A stretch of 9,065 nt of DNA from Chloroflexota bacterium (GTDB taxonomy: Bacteria > Chloroflexota > Dormibacteria > Dormibacterales > Dormibacteraceae). The notes beneath the pieces are model-generated. The model searched no databases, was not told the origin of the DNA, and was given only the letters and a program-made list of their open reading frames with translations. Both the position numbers and the translations under genes were made by a program. Shown here piece by piece: positions 7,290-9,065 of the stretch (position 1 is its first letter; each line of letters starts with the position of its first letter). The stretch spans positions 1-9,065 of the forward strand of contig VBJR01000027.1 of the NCBI GenBank assembly GCA_005880175.1, written 5' to 3'.

Positions 7290-7891
7290 GCCGATCACCC
7301 CATAGCAGGACGCGTCGTTTGGGTGGTGCCCTCGGGCATAACCCAGATTGGCGCGAGCCCGAACTCCTCGGCCATCGCCGCGACGTGCTGCGCATCGCAC
7401 ATTCCGGTCACGACGAACTTGAAGACGGCGTTGCCACTAGCGACGAACGCCGCCAGCGCCTCTGGCTTGACGCGCTTGGCCAGGGCCACGCCGGAGTTAG
7501 CCAGCTTCGGCGAGACGTTGAACCGGTCAACAAGGGCGACCAGGCGCGTGTCCGGCACGATGGTGCCGTTGGTCTCGATCTCCACGCGGCGGCCAGCGGC
7601 GACCAAGCGTCCCACCAGGTCGATCAGCGGCTCGGTCTGGATCAACGGCTCGCCACCGGTGATCACGACCAGCGATACGGGGTGTAGGAGTGCCGAGGCG
7701 GCGACCTCCTCGACGCCCAGGCGGTGCGACTCGACCTTGACGTCGAAATGCTCCCAATCCCAGGCGTAGCGGGTGTCGCACCACGAGCAGGTCAGGTTGC
7801 AGTTCGATAGGCGGACGAACACGGCCTGCTGCCCGGCGGACGGTCCCTCGCCCTGAAAGGTCGGGCCGAAGATCTCGTTGACCAGCAGCTG
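7279..7891 (-). pseudogene. queE: 7-carboxy-7-deazaguanine synthase QueE, damaged at both ends
   Basis: QueE is the radical-SAM enzyme that rearranges 6-carboxytetrahydropterin to 7-carboxy-7-deazaguanine. The core is clear: GPTFQGEGPS, then the cluster motif CNLTCSWC (CX3CX2C), VITGGEPL, IETNGT, NVSPKLANSG and WVMPEGT. Homology starts at 7888-7891, but no ATG, GTG or TTG precedes it in frame. The first usable start is the GTG at 7822, which omits the first 22-23 conserved residues. The frame then stops at 7295, nine residues after PEG. The expected C-terminal ending VLLWGDRRGR plus stop is present at 7279-7311 in another frame, so about 30 residues and the reading frame are lost between them. 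The continuous open frame is 7295-7822 (175 residues against about 230 expected). The protein is probably inactive, unless the sequence carries deletion errors. Confidence 0.75.
7293..7301 (-). promoter_or_regulatory. Ribosome binding site of the dTMP-kinase-like gene
   Basis: The minus strand reads GGGGTGATC, an almost complete match to GGAGGTGATC, the complement of the 3' end of 16S rRNA. The core lies 8 bases before the GTG at 7289, which decides that start over the GTG at 7298. The site lies inside the expected 3' end of queE, so the intact genes would have overlapped by 11 bases. Confidence 0.6.
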
Positions 7892-8210
7892 AGACCAGCC
7901 GGCCGCCGATCCGCGGCTCCAGGTTGCAGATGAACCACTCAGCGAGGTGAATGGCGATCCGCTCCGAGGTCGGCGCGAAGCAGAGCACCTCGTTGAGATC
8001 GCGGTGGTCTAGCTCGGCGTCGATGTAGTCGTCGAACGGCTTCAGATCGGCGAAGTCAGTGACGAACCCTGGCTCGCGCAACTCGGCGCTGACCACGGTA
8101 ACGGTCACGTTCCAGGTGTGCCCGTGCGGACGGCTGCACTTGTGTCCTTTGGGTAACCCGGGCACGTGGTGCGCTGCGGCGAACGTGAACGTCTTATCTA
8201 TCTGAAACAA
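7527..8210 (-). CDS. queD: 6-carboxytetrahydropterin synthase QueD, C-terminus lost and tail out of frame
   Basis: QueD makes 6-carboxy-5,6,7,8-tetrahydropterin from dihydroneopterin triphosphate. Residues 1-107 match the family: zinc histidines His14 or His15, His29 and His31; catalytic Cys25 in GHKCSRPHGHTW; LDHRDLN with Asp68-His69; and PTSE at 80-83. At about 7892 the similarity ends abruptly. The missing C-terminal strand carries the pterin-anchoring Glu (in the KETCTAG motif of E. coli QueD). The frame then runs another 120 residues antipodal to real QueE coding sequence, giving an Arg/Pro-rich tail, so the real gene content is 7893-8210. The start is a TTG at 8210 with a strong GGGAGGGG site. 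Activity is doubtful. It is the first gene of the preQ0 module. Confidence 0.75.
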   Translation of the reverse strand: MFQIDKTFTFAAAHHVPGLPKGHKCSRPHGHTWNVTVTVVSAELREPGFVTDFADLKPFDDYIDAELDHRDLNEVLCFAPTSERIAIHLAEWFICNLEPRIGGRLVSAAGQRDLRPDLSGRGTVRRAAGRVRPPIELQPDLLVVRHPLRLGLGAFRRQGRVAPPGRRGGRRLGTPTPRIAGRDHRWRAVDPDRAADRPGGTLGRRWPPRGDRDQRHHRAGHAPGRPC

Positions 8211-8507
8211 GACCCCTCCCTACGAGCTGGTCCGTCGTGGGCGATGCCGGCACCAGCGCTCATGGCCGCCCAGCGCTCAGCTTGTCTTCGGTCTCGCCGA
8301 TCCAACCTTCAACCGCGCTGCACCACCGGTCGATCCTCGCAACCACCCGGCCGAGTAGATATTGCAGAAGGAGCTGAAATCTCCTCACTGTGGACTCGCA
8401 CTTGCGTGCGCACCCCGAGGGCGATGGTGTACCTTGACCTTCATCTCGGGTAGGTTGGGGAGCGCGACTGTTGCTACCGAAGCCATGCGGATACTGAATA
8501 CCGCCCT
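8211..8507 (-). other. About 300-base leader region upstream of queD, no convincing gene
   Basis: This stretch separates queD from the small membrane protein gene. Its base composition at third positions is mixed in all frames, unlike the genes around it. I see no clear -35/-10 pair and no preQ1-riboswitch-like sequence. A weak inverted repeat AGGAG...CTCCT with a 7-base loop lies at 8369-8385. It probably holds the promoter and leader of the queD operon. A minus-strand frame of 83 codons (see the separate entry) crosses it. Confidence 0.4.
8213..8220 (-). promoter_or_regulatory. Ribosome binding site of queD
   Basis: The minus strand reads GGGAGGGG with its GGAGG core 4 bases before the TTG at 8210. 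No other start codon lies close enough, and the conserved QueD N-terminus (MFQIDKTFTFAAAHH) begins exactly there, so the TTG start is supported. Confidence 0.6.
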
Positions 8508-8511
8508 TCAT
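8260..8511 (-). CDS. Doubtful small open frame of 83 residues
   Basis: An ATG at 8511 overlaps the stop of the membrane-protein gene as ATGA, and the frame ends at 8260, again in an ATGA that opens a 21-codon frame reaching the queD start (8198-8263). The second half (from about residue 44) looks protein-like, with LLLQYLLGRVVARIDRWC and EGWIGETEDKL, and resembles an amphipathic helix. The first half is Pro/Gly-rich with poor codon use, and no Shine-Dalgarno site precedes the ATG. A shorter version from GTG at 8388 has 42 residues. I recognise no family. Chance is a good explanation. Confidence 0.18.
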   Translation of the reverse strand: MKGGIQYPHGFGSNSRAPQPTRDEGQGTPSPSGCARKCESTVRRFQLLLQYLLGRVVARIDRWCSAVEGWIGETEDKLSAGRP

Positions 8512-8819
8512 GGAGCGATGGGGCCGTGCAGGACGATAACGACCAGGTGAGCAAGCAGGACCAGCACCAGCGCCCACAGCAACACGACCAGGCATATGAG
8601 ACGCCGAGATGGCCCGTACTGTGCGTTCATACGGCGGCGACGTGTCCGCGGCCGGCGCTGGTGAGCGCACCGGTGCAGGGTGGTTCCGAAGTAGAGCCGG
8701 TCGCCGAACCTGGATAGCCATCGTGGCACTGCGAGCCAGATTCGGAGTCGTGGCCTGAGTAGCCTCTCGGCCCAGGGTCTGGACTGATACACAAGCCAGT
8801 TGATCGCGCGGACGACCAA
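8508..8819 (-). CDS. Small membrane protein of unknown function
   Basis: This 103-residue frame has a basic, Trp/Arg-rich N-terminal half (residues 1-65), including an amphipathic stretch LRIWLAVPRWLSRFGDRLYFG and an Arg cluster at 56-63. One strongly hydrophobic transmembrane segment follows at about 74-97 and a short tail closes the protein. The arrangement suggests a tail-anchored or single-pass membrane protein with its positive half in the cytoplasm. The start is a TTG at 8819, since a stop codon directly precedes it; AGGGAG lies 10 bases upstream. An internal GTG (residue 10) is possible. I do not recognise a family. The gene lies between a histidine kinase gene and the preQ0 operon and may belong to either. 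Confidence 0.5.
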   Translation of the reverse strand: MVVRAINWLVYQSRPWAERLLRPRLRIWLAVPRWLSRFGDRLYFGTTLHRCAHQRRPRTRRRRMNAQYGPSRRLICLVVLLWALVLVLLAHLVVIVLHGPIAP

Positions 8820-8839
8820 TCACCTACGGCTCCCTATTT

Positions 8840-8851
8840 CGCCATCTGGCG
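8840..8851. promoter_or_regulatory. Short inverted repeat in the histidine kinase / membrane protein spacer
   Basis: CGCCA and TGGCG form perfect 5-base arms around a 2-base centre in the 81-base gap between 8819 and 8901. It lies about 20 bases before the membrane-protein start on the minus strand, so it could be an operator. It is too short for a firm call, and there is no U-run to suggest a terminator. Confidence 0.2.
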
Positions 8852-8900
8852 TTGGGCAGGAGCAACTGATCGCACCTCCCCTGCTGGCGAAGGAGACTGG

Positions 8901-9065
8901 TCATTCGTGCCGGCTCCGCGGAAGCACGATCCGGAACGTTGAGCCGTGCTCAGGCGTACTGTCGAGCGTCACCCTGCCCCCGTGCCACTCCACGATTTGG
9001 CGGACGATCCACAGGCCGAGCCCGAGCCCACCGGCGGCGCCCGACCCCTGGTACCAGGGATCGAA
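8901..9065 (-). CDS. Sensor histidine kinase, C-terminal 54 residues (runs off the right edge)
   Basis: The fragment ends a HATPase_c domain. It carries the F-box FDPWYQGS, the G2 box GGLGLGLWIVRQIVEWHGG, the strand VTLDSTPEHGSTFRIVLP, and a stop at 8901. This is the ATP-binding end of a two-component sensor kinase, which phosphorylates a response regulator. The sensor domain, the phosphoacceptor His and any partner regulator are outside the window. It is transcribed in the same direction as the operon but is separated from it by the small membrane protein and the leader region, so it need not belong to it. Confidence 0.88.
   Translation of the reverse strand, partial: FDPWYQGSGAAGGLGLGLWIVRQIVEWHGGRVTLDSTPEHGSTFRIVLPRSRHE

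Noticed and set aside
6555..7400. A longer kinase reading starting at 7400
   Set aside because: The extra N-terminus overlaps conserved queE sequence out of frame. The GTG at 7289 has a near-perfect ribosome binding site.
8211..8507. A preQ1/preQ0-type riboswitch ahead of queD
   Set aside because: No short C-rich pseudoknot with an A-rich tail could be recognised in the leader. A covariance-model search would settle it.
1..9065. Anti-phage or DNA-modification (dpd-like) island
   Set aside because: No transglycosylase, helicase, nuclease or cyclic-nucleotide synthase is present, and the sugar-phosphate genes fit biosynthesis better.

Overview
The window is high-GC DNA of actinobacterial type (Streptomyces or a relative): codon third positions are dominated by G/C, GTG and TTG starts occur, and Shine-Dalgarno sites are GGAG-like. 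No mobile element, tRNA, rRNA or CRISPR array is visible. Every gene I accept lies on the minus strand, so the window reads right to left as one long operon-like run, 12 genes from about 8210 down to the left edge. Almost all neighbours overlap by 4 bases (ATGA or GTGA), the signature of translational coupling.

Right edge (8211-9065): the last 54 residues of a sensor histidine kinase, a short spacer, a 103-residue membrane protein of unknown function, and about 300 bases with no convincing gene, presumably the leader of the operon.

Middle right (5824-8210): a 7-deazaguanine (preQ0) module of queD, queE, a dTMP-kinase-like P-loop kinase and queC. queD and queE are damaged. QueD homology stops at about residue 107 and runs directly into QueE homology in another frame, so QueD lacks its C-terminal strand and QueE has no start codon ahead of its conserved N-terminus. 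QueE also lacks some 30 residues near its C-terminus, although its expected last ten residues survive just downstream in another frame. Either this copy of the preQ0 pathway is decaying or the sequence has small deletions here.

Middle (3050-5827): a nucleoside 2-deoxyribosyltransferase-like protein, a xylose-isomerase-like TIM-barrel sugar-phosphate isomerase/epimerase, a ribulose-phosphate 3-epimerase homologue and a HAD-fold protein. This looks like a base-exchange plus pentose-phosphate remodelling module.

Left (1-3053): a cupin resembling the cupin-type phosphoglucose isomerases, an HPr-kinase-like P-loop kinase, a PF14907-type nucleotidyltransferase and the start of an AAA_33-type small kinase. 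HprK-like kinase plus this nucleotidyltransferase family is the pair known to tailor some lasso peptides (paeninodin, pseudomycoidin), but no lasso precursor, cyclase or protease is visible.

Read together, the operon looks like a biosynthetic pathway that makes a 7-deazapurine base, attaches or exchanges a pentose, phosphorylates it, and perhaps transfers a nucleotidyl or sugar-phosphate group to another molecule. There is no tRNA-guanine transglycosylase, QueF or GTP cyclohydrolase I in the window, so the product is unlikely to be ordinary tRNA queuosine. The overall function is inference.
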